A stretch of DNA of 24,920 bases from JBILCM01 sp044353165 (GTDB taxonomy: Bacteria > Bacillota > Bacilli > Paenibacillales > YIM-B00363), in assembly GCA_044353165.1 (NCBI GenBank), contig JBILCM010000034.1, positions 1-24,920 on the forward strand. The letters are read 5' to 3'. Below the pieces are notes generated by a model. That model did no database searches and had not been told where the DNA came from. It saw only the letters and a program-made list of their open reading frames with translations. A program made the translations under genes and the position numbers. Every line of letters begins with the position of its first letter. The first letter of the stretch is position 1. Shown here piece by piece: positions 7,509 to 15,887 of the stretch.

Positions 7509-7949
7509 AGGCACCATCACTTCACCCGCAGGCATGCAGCATAAGGAGAGGTCCCTTGATTCCCCTGCTGATTCGAACTCAGAATCTTCTTTTGTGTAGA
7601 AAATTTCCCAAGCGTTCCCATCGGGATCATACACCCACACTTTATCTTGCACGGCATAACAACACGTGGTGTTCATCTCATCCGTGAGCAACAAGCCGCT
7701 GCTACGTAGACGTTCGCCCATCGCGAGTACCTCCTCCGTGTCCTCCACTTGGAACCCGAGATGGTTCAACACTCCTTTACTTTCATAAGTCCTCACATTC
7801 AAGGAAAAATGCAGCAACGGATCATCCAACTCAAATTTCGCATAATTTTCTTTCACTTTCGTAGGTTCTGCGTTGAAGAAGACGCGATAGAACGCCAGTG
7901 ATTTCTCAAGATCTGTGCAATTGACCGCGACATGCATCCGCTTAATCAT
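7461..7949 (-). CDS. arsI: ArsI/CadI-type VOC metalloenzyme (C-As lyase)
   Basis: Fe(II)-dependent vicinal-oxygen-chelate dioxygenase. In studied ArsI enzymes it cleaves the carbon-arsenic bond of trivalent organoarsenicals such as methylarsenite. It is 162 residues, as expected. Seen: the substrate-binding cysteine pair in NTTCCYAVQDKVWVYDPDG (Cys96, Cys97), and candidate metal ligands His6, His63 (NHLGF) and Glu115 (NAWEIFY). A second cysteine pair occurs in the tail (LSLCCMP, 137-138). The start at 7949 lies one base after the arsC stop, so the genes are coupled. It is the last gene of the arsenic operon. The last 16 or so codons lie inside the opposing mntA gene. Confidence 0.92.
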   Translation of the reverse strand: MIKRMHVAVNCTDLEKSLAFYRVFFNAEPTKVKENYAKFELDDPLLHFSLNVRTYESKGVLNHLGFQVEDTEEVLAMGERLRSSGLLLTDEMNTTCCYAVQDKVWVYDPDGNAWEIFYTKEDSEFESAGESRDLSLCCMPAGEVMVPLTMVKRNPARVDMFS

Positions 7950-7950
7950 T

Positions 7951-8373
7951 TTACCGACCTACCTTCACGAATAATTCGATACGCGCCTTAATCAAATCCC
8001 GAACTTCTTGGAATTTGGCCATGATCTCTGCCTCTGTTCCCGTGGCTCGTGCAGGATCTTCGAAACCCCAATGCCAACGTTGTGCTTTATCGTTACGAAC
8101 CACCGGGCAGTGATCGTTCGCATGACCACACAGCGTAATAATATAGTCTGCTGCGCGCAATGTGTCTTCATCAATCACATCCGAAGTATGGTGCGAGATG
8201 TCGACTCCCGCATCCTTCATCACTTGTACGGCCCTTGGATTCAACCCGTGCGCTTCAAGACCCGCACTTCTCACTTCATACTTGTCACCGCCCAGCGCCT
8301 TAAGAAAGCCGTCCGCGATCTGACTGCGGCAAGAGTTGCCCGTGCAAAGAAAATAGACTAATTTCTTCTCCAT
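7951..8373 (-). CDS. arsC: Thioredoxin-dependent arsenate reductase ArsC (LMW-phosphatase fold)
   Basis: Cytoplasmic reductase that converts arsenate to arsenite and is recycled by thioredoxin. Seen from the chosen start: CTGNSCR loop (Cys10, Cys15, Arg16), the redox pair in LCGHANDHCP (Cys82, Cys89), and the general acid in FEDPARA (Asp106). This Cys10/82/89 numbering matches the S. aureus and B. subtilis enzymes exactly, which supports the start at 8373. That ATG also has GGAGG eight bases upstream. The frame is open to an ATG at 8388 that lacks a ribosome binding site. It lies 25 bases after arsB and one base before arsI. It is the second ArsC-like domain in this operon. Confidence 0.96.
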   Translation of the reverse strand: MEKKLVYFLCTGNSCRSQIADGFLKALGGDKYEVRSAGLEAHGLNPRAVQVMKDAGVDISHHTSDVIDEDTLRAADYIITLCGHANDHCPVVRNDKAQRWHWGFEDPARATGTEAEIMAKFQEVRDLIKARIELFVKVGR

Positions 8374-8398
8374 ATCCATGTCCTCCATTCAAGGTTGT

Positions 8399-9697
8399 TT
8401 ACAATGATGCTAGGAAGCTTAACCAGAGGTAAAGTCCTGCCAACGTGATAAGTAGTGTCGGAATCGTGAGCACGATACCAACTTTGAAATAGGCGCGCCA
8501 CGTAATCTTGACGCCTTTACGCGAGAGTACATGGAGCCACAGCAAGGTGGCTAATGACCCGATCGGGGTGATTTTGGGCCCGAGATCCGATCCGATCACA
8601 TTCGCATAAATCAATGCCTCGCGCATCACACCTGCGGTGCTCGTGGTGTCAATCGCAAGCGCATTGATCATGACCGTAGGCATATTGTTCATAATCGAAG
8701 ATAACAACGCAGCGAGAAACCCCATGCCGATCGTCGCCGCGAACAATCCTTGATCAGCCATCTGTTCGATCCATCCGCCAAGCATGTCGGTCAGCCCCGC
8801 ATTGCGCAGCCCGTAAACCACAACATACATGCCGATGGAGAACACGACCACAGCCCAAGGTGCATTCCTGACGATTCGCACGGTGTGAATGACGGGACTG
8901 CGCCCAGCAATAAGAATGAACAACAGCGCAACACATCCGAACGCGACCGAGACGGGCAGATGAAACACACTGCTGACCAGATAAGCCATTAACATAACAC
9001 CCAGGATGATCCAAGACCAGACGAACAGTCTTTTGTCCTTAATCGCATCCATCGGTTTCTTCAGTTGATCTCGTTCATAGTGTTCTGGGATATCCTTACG
9101 AAAGAAGAGGTAGAGCACGAGCAAGCTTGCGCCCAGTGAGAAGAAGTTCGGCACGATCATCCGACTGGCATATTCCATGAATGTGATGCCGAAGAAGTCG
9201 GCGGAGACGATGTTCACCAAGTTGCTCACAATGAGTGGCAAAGATGTCGTATCCGCGATAAACCCACTCGATATCACATAGGCGAGCACCATCCGATCTG
9301 GCAGTCGCAACGCCCGTACCATCGCCAACACGATCGGTGTCAAGATCAACGCAGCACCGTCATTCGCGAACAATGCCGACACCGCGGCGCCAAGCAATAT
9401 CACATATACAAACATGAGTTTGCCGTTCCCATTCGCCAGGCGAGCCATATGGAGTGCTGACCATTCAAAGAAACCGATCTCATCCAAGATGAGCGAAATC
9501 AAGATGATGGCCACGAAAGCTAACGTTGCGTTCCATACGATGCCTGTAACGGTGACGACATCCCCGAGGCTCACCACTTGCAACAAGAGTGCAAGGATCG
9601 CACCGCCTGTCGCTGTCCAACCGATGCCTAATCCTCTCGGTTGCCAGATGACGAACGTGAGCGTTACTGCAAAAATCGCAATTGCCAACCAAACCAT
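8399..9697 (-). CDS. arsB: Arsenite efflux permease ArsB
   Basis: A 432-residue membrane protein of the ArsB family (ion transporter superfamily), which expels arsenite and antimonite using the proton gradient. About a dozen hydrophobic segments are seen. Family blocks are LLGAAVSALFANDGAALILTP (around 100-120), GFIADTTSLPLIVSNLVNI (around 145-163) and, near the C-terminus, NNMPTVMINALAID and YANVIGSDLGPKITPIGSLA, the typical second half of the transport core. Length matches plasmid pI258 ArsB. No ArsA ATPase gene is nearby, so it works alone. GGAGGG lies about ten bases before the ATG. It sits 42 bp after the ArsC-ArsR fusion gene in the same operon. Confidence 0.96.
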   Translation of the reverse strand: MVWLAIAIFAVTLTFVIWQPRGLGIGWTATGGAILALLLQVVSLGDVVTVTGIVWNATLAFVAIILISLILDEIGFFEWSALHMARLANGNGKLMFVYVILLGAAVSALFANDGAALILTPIVLAMVRALRLPDRMVLAYVISSGFIADTTSLPLIVSNLVNIVSADFFGITFMEYASRMIVPNFFSLGASLLVLYLFFRKDIPEHYERDQLKKPMDAIKDKRLFVWSWIILGVMLMAYLVSSVFHLPVSVAFGCVALLFILIAGRSPVIHTVRIVRNAPWAVVVFSIGMYVVVYGLRNAGLTDMLGGWIEQMADQGLFAATIGMGFLAALLSSIMNNMPTVMINALAIDTTSTAGVMREALIYANVIGSDLGPKITPIGSLATLLWLHVLSRKGVKITWRAYFKVGIVLTIPTLLITLAGLYLWLSFLASL

Positions 9698-9739
9698 ACT
9701 TTAAAATCCCTCCGACCGATTCTCATCCCTTGATGTACT

Positions 9740-10480
9740 TTACCCGCAAGAACTTGCATCCCCTATTCGGGCAAAAGGCCATAAGCGAAGAATGGCTCCC
9801 AGATGCGGTTGATTCTCGATATTGAGGCTGTAATATACCCATTGACCTTGCTTCCGTTCCGAAATCCACCCTGCATCTTTCAACTTTCGCAGATGTTGGC
9901 TGATGTTCGGTTGACTCGTCTGCAACACATCCACAAGCTCACAGACGCACAATTCTCTCTCCCGAAGCAGCGACACCAAGTGCAAGCGCGTCTTATCGCC
10001 TAGCAAGCGGAACATGCCGGCCCATTCATCAAGCTCTGCATCTATCGCAGACTCACCATGATCGGATTTGAGCACATTCAATTGTGTGAGTAGCTCCAGC
10101 ACGTGCCTCTTGATCTCATTTCTGGCTGCACGTACATCCACTACGTTACCGCTTGGCAACGGGTCCGGTATGTCCCATTGTACATTCTGGATGCCATAAG
10201 GGATGGAAGGACAACGCTCTTTCACTTGTTCGCATAACTTCACCACGACATTCGCCCGCATAAACAATTGGTGATCGATCGGTTTGGACACGTGACCTCG
10301 CAAATCGATGCCTTCTTCCTTCATCACCTGAAGGGTGAACGGATGAATCTCCCCTGCCTCAAGACCCGCGCTATGAACAATCACATTCGATCCCCCGAAG
10401 TGCTTCGCATACGCCTCGGCAATCTGACTGCGGCACCGGTTTTGAATGCAGATGAAATAAATACGGATCGGTTTTTTCAT
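9740..10480 (-). CDS. Fusion of ArsC-like LMW phosphatase domain and ArsR arsenic sensor-repressor
   Basis: One 246-residue protein with two domains. Residues 1 to about 135 form an ArsC/LMW-phosphatase domain: CIQNRCR loop (Cys11, Cys16, Arg17), KLCEQVKERCP (Cys83, Cys90), and IPDP (Asp106). All residues needed for thiol-based arsenate reduction are present. Residues about 145-246 form an ArsR winged helix: FRLLGDKTRLHLVSLL, the arsenite-binding ELCVCELVD (Cys178, Cys180), and the recognition helix TSQPNISQHLRKLKDAG. It should repress the ars operon from its own promoter and release on arsenite. The attached domain may make arsenite next to the sensor, which is inference. The start at 10480 has AAGGGGAG five bases upstream. 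An in-frame ATG at 10498 is within the leader and has no ribosome binding site. It is the first gene of the operon, followed by arsB. Confidence 0.93.
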   Translation of the reverse strand: MKKPIRIYFICIQNRCRSQIAEAYAKHFGGSNVIVHSAGLEAGEIHPFTLQVMKEEGIDLRGHVSKPIDHQLFMRANVVVKLCEQVKERCPSIPYGIQNVQWDIPDPLPSGNVVDVRAARNEIKRHVLELLTQLNVLKSDHGESAIDAELDEWAGMFRLLGDKTRLHLVSLLRERELCVCELVDVLQTSQPNISQHLRKLKDAGWISERKQGQWVYYSLNIENQPHLGAILRLWPFARIGDASSCG

Positions 10481-10500
10481 CGGAACTCCCCTTGCCATGA

Positions 10501-10539
10501 TAATATCAATATATAATCATATAATTATATATATGTAAA
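10501..10539 (-). promoter_or_regulatory. Promoter and probable ArsR operator of the arsenic operon
   Basis: The 40 bases upstream of the fusion gene are almost pure A/T. On the minus strand a TTTACA -35 (10539-10534) is followed after 17-18 bp by TTATAT or TATATA (about 10516-10510). An imperfect palindrome, ATATAATCATATAATTATAT (10511-10530), overlaps the spacer and -10. AT-rich imperfect palindromes over the promoter are typical of ArsR operators, and the operon's first gene encodes an ArsR domain. The exact operator boundaries are not certain. Confidence 0.6.
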
Positions 10540-10540
10540 T

Positions 10541-10564
10541 AAAAATCTCCGTTAAGAGATTTTT
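10541..10564 (-). terminator. A/T-rich terminator after the beta-mannosidase gene
   Basis: A perfect 9-bp inverted repeat, AAAAATCTC and GAGATTTTT, separated by six bases. On the minus strand the right arm ends in TTTTTATTT. It begins about 12 bases past the beta-mannosidase stop and directly abuts the ars promoter. The stem is A/T-rich, so the terminator may be leaky. Confidence 0.65.
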
Positions 10565-10576
10565 ATAAACCGTGAA

Positions 10577-13087
10577 TCAGCGGTCGAAAGTATCCGTCAA
10601 GCTGCGGATCTTCAAGTTTTGGCGAAGTAAATCGAGTGTTGCAGCCGTGGAGAGGTCCTGTTTAGCGAGTATCACTTGCTTCGGTACGCCTGCGGATACA
10701 TGGAAGAAGTTATCGCTAAACCGAGCATCGAATGCATTAAAATCAAGCTCAACGAACAACGCCAACGCATCGGCATGAACGGTTATCGTGAACTGATCTC
10801 CCGCTTCGACGATGTCCGCTCGCAAGTTGGGCTGTTCAGCCAAGCGCAGATGCTTCGGTTTTACGCACAATACGTACCCCGAGCTGACGATCTGTTCGTG
10901 AACAATCCATTCGTATTCGAGGTATACATTTTCTTTGCCGTGCGCGGTCACTTCCTCGCAGAAATCCAACTCTGCGCACCAACCTGCAGTCAATGCAGGC
11001 ATCTCCACCGCGATGGAACCCTCAAGCAATACACGCGCTTGTGTCGTTCGCAAGCGCCAACGGACGGTGCCAGAAACAGCTGACAATGTATCGTTCGTCA
11101 CCGCCAGATTGACCATCATGCCGCTTTCCTCAGCAGAAATGATTAGCGGTGCATAGAAACGCTTGGCTGCATAATGCAACGCCTTCCACCGCCCATAGTA
11201 GTCGATGCTCGACCATGAGGCGACGGGCCAGCAGTCATTGAGCTGCCAGTAGACAGAACCCATGCAGCGTCCACGGTGACGTCGCCAATGCTCAACACCA
11301 TAACGCATAGCTTCCGCTTGCAACAGCTGTGACACGTATAAGAGTGAATCAAAATCTTTGGGATACAAGAAATTTTCACTAATCCCATACAGAATTTTGC
11401 CGTTGCCACCGGCATTCTTCTGATGGCTCTCCATAATGTTGGTGAAGATGTTCCGATCCCCCGGCAACGTGAATGAAGCCACCGTCTTCATCGATGGGAA
11501 CGACTGAAAACCGAATTCAGAACAAAAACGGAAGTAATGTTTACGGTATTCCGTGAACGGCTTACCACCGTGCCACACTTCCCAATAGTGCACATCCCCG
11601 CGGTCCGGCGCATTCGGTCGGTCGAATCCTCCGCCAGATGACGGTGAAGCGACCCAATAGAACGTGTTGGGATCGTGTTCCTTCGTTACTTCAGGCAGAA
11701 TGATCTCGAATTGTTTTAAGTAATCACTTCTAAGCTTAGGTCGTTTGGGGAAGTCCCACTCGACCCAGCCCCACTCCATCTCGTTGTTGCCACACCAAAT
11801 GCCTAAGGAAGCGTGATGACGTAAACGGCGAACGTTATCCGCCACCTCCGCCTTAATTTCTGCTGTGAACTCATCCGTCATCAAATACTCCGCACACGAG
11901 AACAGATGATCTTGCCAAACAATCAGTCCATATTGATCACAGAGATCATAGAAATAATCATCTGGATAGAAAGCGCCTCCCCATACCCGTATACAGTTAA
12001 AATTGGCATGCACGCAATCACGAATCAACTGCTCGGCGCGCTCACGGGTTTGCAGTGAACGAATGTTGTCTTGCGGAATGTAGTTGGCTCCCATAGTAAA
12101 GATAGAAACGCCATTGACGGCAATTTCGAAACTTTCACCCCATTCATCGGGCTCTTGTCTCACCGTTAACGTACGTAATCCCAATTTCATAACATGTGTG
12201 TCCAATACAGCCTCATCGACGCTCAACAACTGTATCGTTAACGTATAAAGCGGTTGCGCACCCAATCCATTCGGCCACCACAATTGCGAATTGCGCAAAG
12301 TCAAGTGCACATGTTCCGTGTCATGTCCGACTTGCACCTTCGCTGTCGCCGCGATTGGGCCCTCTGGTGCTGTTAACACAACGTCAAGTATGGGACGGTG
12401 TTCCGCCGACAGCGCTGCGCCATATCGCTCTGTAGTCAACCGAATATCTAACGTGACTTCCCCTTGGACGTCATGATGTTGCGTTACATACACATCATCG
12501 ATCCGCGCATCATGTGCTGCTGTAATATAAATGTTGCGCCAGATGCCATAATCAGGAATTTTGGGGCCCCAGTCCCATCCGAACATGTGATGTGCCTTAC
12601 GCAGGTGGGGATACCCTTGTACGACATAGTCATCGTTGGCTGCCCACAGATACATCTCTTGTTGCTTTTGCTCTACGAACGCCACAGAAGAACGGAAAAT
12701 GATTTGCAAGTGGTTTACACCCGCAACGACGTAAGGTTGTAAATCCCAACGATATGTGCGGTGCATATTTTTCGTGGTGGCCACGAGAATCCCATTGACT
12801 GAAATCTCCGCAAGGGTGTCCAATCCTTCACAGCAAAGTTCCAGTCGATCCGCATACAGCAAACTTCCATCCAATTCAAATTCCCGTTCATACACATAAT
12901 CTTCTCGGAACAAATCAAAAATTTCATATTGCCGATCACGGAAGTAAGGATCTTCAATTAGGCCTTCCCTAACATAATCCGAAATGACTGAACCCGGCAC
13001 GACGGCATTCACCCACGCCTCATCACGCATTTTGCGCATTCGCCACATTCCATTTAAATTGACGGTTCGCTCCATAGTCGCATTCAC
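10577..13087 (-). CDS. Glycoside hydrolase family 2 beta-mannosidase
   Basis: An 836-residue enzyme with the beta-mannosidase architecture of GH2. It removes non-reducing beta-mannose from manno-oligosaccharides. There is no signal peptide, so it is intracellular and acts on imported oligosaccharides. Seen: N-terminal sugar-binding domain (1-195, with HHMFGWDWGPKIPDYGIWR at about 166-184, typical of beta-mannosidases), Ig-like domain (to about 310), TIM barrel with MGANYIPQDN (332-341), acid/base Glu436 in GNNEMEW, and nucleophile Glu524 in SEFGFQSFP. The start is a GTG at 13087 with AAGGA at good spacing. The ATG four codons later is too far from it. It is divergent from an AraC regulator, which probably controls it. 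Confidence 0.94.
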   Translation of the reverse strand: MNATMERTVNLNGMWRMRKMRDEAWVNAVVPGSVISDYVREGLIEDPYFRDRQYEIFDLFREDYVYEREFELDGSLLYADRLELCCEGLDTLAEISVNGILVATTKNMHRTYRWDLQPYVVAGVNHLQIIFRSSVAFVEQKQQEMYLWAANDDYVVQGYPHLRKAHHMFGWDWGPKIPDYGIWRNIYITAAHDARIDDVYVTQHHDVQGEVTLDIRLTTERYGAALSAEHRPILDVVLTAPEGPIAATAKVQVGHDTEHVHLTLRNSQLWWPNGLGAQPLYTLTIQLLSVDEAVLDTHVMKLGLRTLTVRQEPDEWGESFEIAVNGVSIFTMGANYIPQDNIRSLQTRERAEQLIRDCVHANFNCIRVWGGAFYPDDYFYDLCDQYGLIVWQDHLFSCAEYLMTDEFTAEIKAEVADNVRRLRHHASLGIWCGNNEMEWGWVEWDFPKRPKLRSDYLKQFEIILPEVTKEHDPNTFYWVASPSSGGGFDRPNAPDRGDVHYWEVWHGGKPFTEYRKHYFRFCSEFGFQSFPSMKTVASFTLPGDRNIFTNIMESHQKNAGGNGKILYGISENFLYPKDFDSLLYVSQLLQAEAMRYGVEHWRRHRGRCMGSVYWQLNDCWPVASWSSIDYYGRWKALHYAAKRFYAPLIISAEESGMMVNLAVTNDTLSAVSGTVRWRLRTTQARVLLEGSIAVEMPALTAGWCAELDFCEEVTAHGKENVYLEYEWIVHEQIVSSGYVLCVKPKHLRLAEQPNLRADIVEAGDQFTITVHADALALFVELDFNAFDARFSDNFFHVSAGVPKQVILAKQDLSTAATLDLLRQNLKIRSLTDTFDR

Positions 13088-13156
13088 GCTCCCTTCCTTT
13101 TATGCTAAAATAGCTTCGATCCCCAATAGTCTCATTTCTTAAACAATGCATCCCAG

Positions 13157-13185
13157 ATTATAAACTCTATGGTGAGGAAGTGTAA
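13157..13185 (-). promoter_or_regulatory. Candidate beta-mannosidase promoter overlapping the AraC gene leader
   Basis: On the minus strand, TTACAC (13185-13180), a 17-bp spacer and a perfect TATAAT (13162-13157) form a good sigma-A promoter. The -35 reaches within three bases of the divergent AraC-family gene's GTG and overlaps its ribosome binding site. Start of transcription would be about 65-70 bases before the mannosidase GTG. A regulator bound here could affect both genes. Confidence 0.6.
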
Positions 13186-13187
13186 CC

Positions 13188-14072
13188 GTGACTTATCCGG
13201 AGACGATCGATTCGAACACCTTCCCCGCGCTCGCCAGCTCGTTGCCACTGGTCGTTGCTCGCAACATCATTCATCGTCATTATCCATCACATCGGCATGA
13301 TGTGTTGGAATTTTCACTCGTTGTGGCAGGCGAAGGCACCGAATGGGTGAATGGCGCACCGCATAGGATGATTCCCGGTACCGTGTCATTCATCCAACCG
13401 TACCAGTTCCATGAAATCGTGAGCACCGGCACCAATCCCCTCACATTATTGAACTGTATGTTTGGACTCGAAGTCGTCTCTACATTCCCACTAGGTCAAG
13501 GCCATGATCGCTCACTGATCGATCGTTTCATGATGGCTGATGCACCGGAACCGTCTGTCATTATACTGTCTGCGTCAGATCACCCAAGGATGCTCCGACT
13601 GTTCACGGACTTGTTCCACGAATTCAATCAGCAAGGCATGTATCGGGAGGCGTTGTTAAAACTGAAGTTGCTGGAGATGCTGATTCATTATGAGAGAAGT
13701 CGCCCGTTACACAAGTCAACCTTAGCCGTGCCGCTCCCTTCGCAATATCGTCTGGCGCAGCAGATGTTGCTGTTCCTTCATCAGAATTACCGTGAAGATA
13801 TCTCCTTAGAACTGATGTCACAACACTTCCATATGAGTCAAGCGTATCTCTGCGCTGTCATTCGTCAATATACCGGCAAATCGTTCCTCGCATTGCTCCA
13901 TGAGATCCGCGTACGACACGCTTCTTCCCTCTTGCTCACCACCGATCTGGCAATGAACGACATTGCCATTGAGGCGGGCTTCCGTTCGGTAAAAACCTTC
14001 TTTCGCGTATTTAAGCAGTTGCGTGACGTCACGCCCCATCGTTACCGCACCGCGCAAAAAAATGACACATGA
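13188..14072 (+). CDS. AraC family transcriptional regulator with cupin sensor domain
   Basis: A 294-residue regulator. Residues 20-110 form a cupin-like ligand domain with the typical HRHYPSHRHDVLEFSLVVAGEG (split as HRHYPSHRHD at 29-38 and LEFSLVVAGEG at 40-50) and GTVSFIQPYQFHEI. Residues about 193-290 hold two helix-turn-helix motifs: DISLELMSQHFHMSQAYLC and LAMNDIAIEAGFRSVKTFF, ending FRVFKQLRDVTPHRYR. The start is a GTG at 13188 with GAGGAAG seven bases upstream. It is divergent from the beta-mannosidase gene and is probably its sugar-responsive activator or repressor. The inducer is unknown. Confidence 0.92.
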   Translation: MTYPETIDSNTFPALASSLPLVVARNIIHRHYPSHRHDVLEFSLVVAGEGTEWVNGAPHRMIPGTVSFIQPYQFHEIVSTGTNPLTLLNCMFGLEVVSTFPLGQGHDRSLIDRFMMADAPEPSVIILSASDHPRMLRLFTDLFHEFNQQGMYREALLKLKLLEMLIHYERSRPLHKSTLAVPLPSQYRLAQQMLLFLHQNYREDISLELMSQHFHMSQAYLCAVIRQYTGKSFLALLHEIRVRHASSLLLTTDLAMNDIAIEAGFRSVKTFFRVFKQLRDVTPHRYRTAQKNDT

Positions 14073-14153
14073 CTCGATATCTATAATCAAAAAAAGAGTC
14101 ATCATAAGACGACCCCGCATAAGTATGTTTGTTTTCATTAGAGAATGTTCGGA

Positions 14154-14226
<73 letters not shown>

Positions 14227-14249
14227 ATTTCATCCATTCAACGTTTTTT

Positions 14250-14278
14250 ATTATATTCGCTTCGTCACGCATACGCAA
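14250..14278 (-). promoter_or_regulatory. Promoter of the tRNA-Thr gene
   Basis: On the minus strand, TTGCGT (14278-14273), exactly 17 bases, then a perfect TATAAT (14255-14250). The expected start point is about 15 bases before the mature tRNA. Spacing and box quality are good. Confidence 0.7.
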
Positions 14279-14294
14279 TAGATACAATTCATCT

Positions 14295-15887
14295 CTACTG
14301 AGGCTTTTTTATTAATTTGCGATATTGCTTCGGCGTCATCCCTGTGTAATCTTTAAATAACGTTGCAAAATAACGTTCATTGTTGATTCCAAGCATATCG
14401 CTCAGTTCAATATTTGAATATTCTTTCGTAGATAACATCCTTTGCGCTCTCTCCATCTTCAGACGGTTCACGTACTCTGTGAAACTTTCATTGGTTTCTT
14501 TTTTAAACACGCCACTAAAGTAAGCTGGCGATAAATTCACTTCATTCGCGACTTCTTTTAATGTAATTTTCTCAGTAATACGCTTCTGTATATATTTCTT
14601 GGCTCTTTCAATTTCCGATCGCGCATCATGGGTTGCATTCCCTCTATGATCCAACAATTGAATCATGTATTCGGTCTGTTTCCTGAATTGCAGATAGGGT
14701 ATGGTTTCCTTCTCACGATCGTCAACAGGTGGTTGATTCAACAACCCTCGTACATACTCAATCCCATAGGCCATGCTTTTATTCATCCATAGCGGTGTTA
14801 CCGGGTTTTTTACTACCCATTGTGAGAAAGACATGAATTGGTTTCTCGTTGTGTCTTCTGGCTCTTGATGTAAACATTGCAACCACTCATTCCACTTGTT
14901 TTGGGCGATGACATCGTTCTCCGCTGAGTATTTCCTTTGCATCATGCGCGTCACTACATTCCTATCATCTTGATAATACAAATCTTGCGATACATCCATC
15001 GCTTGCGAGTAGGATTCACGAATATTTTCCCAGCCAAAGAACACTTCAGTCATACAGATGGAGACTGATTGTTTAATGTAACTTTTAATATTGGTGATGA
15101 TCTGTCGCCCCATTGTCAAACATCGGTTGTTAAACGCATTGGAATTTCTCATGTAGGGCCACGACATAAATCCAACAAACTGATTCTTATGGAAATCCAT
15201 TGCAAAACCCGTGCCTTCGTTAAGAATCGTTTCTTCAATGACATTCACGATACCGTATTTGATGATCCATTGATCCGGTTGGGAAAGGGATTTGGCAAAA
15301 TCATTATAATGATCAAACAAAACAATGAAGCAACAATAACTTTCCTCCTTCCAGTTCACATCCATTTCATCCGAATACGTTCGAAGTTGCTGGAATGAAA
15401 TGTCTCCATTGAAAAATTCATTAAACAGTTGCCTTCTTAGACGATATTTATGTTCTAGCCTGGACCGCATCAGTTTTTTAACTTCTGATTCTTTCAATTC
15501 TTTATTATAAATTTTATTCGCAATAACAGAAAGTGCTCCATACAACTCACCTTCGTTCAAGGGCACTTTCACCAAATAATCGCAAACATCGAGTTGGATG
15601 GCGTCCTTGGCATATTGAAAATCTGAGAACGCTGAAAAAATAACATAATGGGCACTTGGATGTTGATCTTTCAACAACCGGATCATCTCAATCCCGTTCA
15701 TCTCCGGCATCAAAACATCTGTAATAATGATTTGCGGTTTGTAAGTCATCGCCAGTTGGATGGCTTCTTTCCCATTGAAAGCTTTGCCTATGAGTTCAAA
15801 TTCATCACTGTGCTGCTGAAAAAATTTTTCTAACCGTTCTAAGAACAACGCCTCATCATCAACGATCATACACGTATATTTTTTCAT
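14295..15887 (-). CDS. YesN-like response regulator (receiver domain plus AraC DNA-binding domain)
   Basis: A 530-residue response regulator. Receiver domain (1-120): acidic pair in MIVDDEA (Asp10, Asp11), phosphoacceptor Asp57 in IIITDVLMPEMNG, Ser85 in VIFSAFSD, and Lys107 in DYLVKVP. The usual Lys-Pro pair has a Val inserted. The middle (about 150-420) is a long linker region typical of YesN proteins. The C-terminus (about 430-527) has two AraC-type helix-turn-helix motifs: ITLKEVANEVNLSPAYFSGV and NIELSDMLGINNERYFATLF, ending TPKQYRKL. Its ATG overlaps the sensor kinase stop (ATGA), so the pair is made together. It probably activates the ABC importer operon upstream on the same strand. 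This is inferred from the gene context of similar pairs in Paenibacillus. Confidence 0.94.
   Translation of the reverse strand: MKKYTCMIVDDEALFLERLEKFFQQHSDEFELIGKAFNGKEAIQLAMTYKPQIIITDVLMPEMNGIEMIRLLKDQHPSAHYVIFSAFSDFQYAKDAIQLDVCDYLVKVPLNEGELYGALSVIANKIYNKELKESEVKKLMRSRLEHKYRLRRQLFNEFFNGDISFQQLRTYSDEMDVNWKEESYCCFIVLFDHYNDFAKSLSQPDQWIIKYGIVNVIEETILNEGTGFAMDFHKNQFVGFMSWPYMRNSNAFNNRCLTMGRQIITNIKSYIKQSVSICMTEVFFGWENIRESYSQAMDVSQDLYYQDDRNVVTRMMQRKYSAENDVIAQNKWNEWLQCLHQEPEDTTRNQFMSFSQWVVKNPVTPLWMNKSMAYGIEYVRGLLNQPPVDDREKETIPYLQFRKQTEYMIQLLDHRGNATHDARSEIERAKKYIQKRITEKITLKEVANEVNLSPAYFSGVFKKETNESFTEYVNRLKMERAQRMLSTKEYSNIELSDMLGINNERYFATLFKDYTGMTPKQYRKLIKKPQ

Noticed and set aside
14069..14102. 7-bp inverted repeat ATGACTC/GAGTCAT after the AraC gene
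   Set aside because: The loop is about 20 bases and there is no T run in the right place on the plus strand, so I do not call it a terminator.
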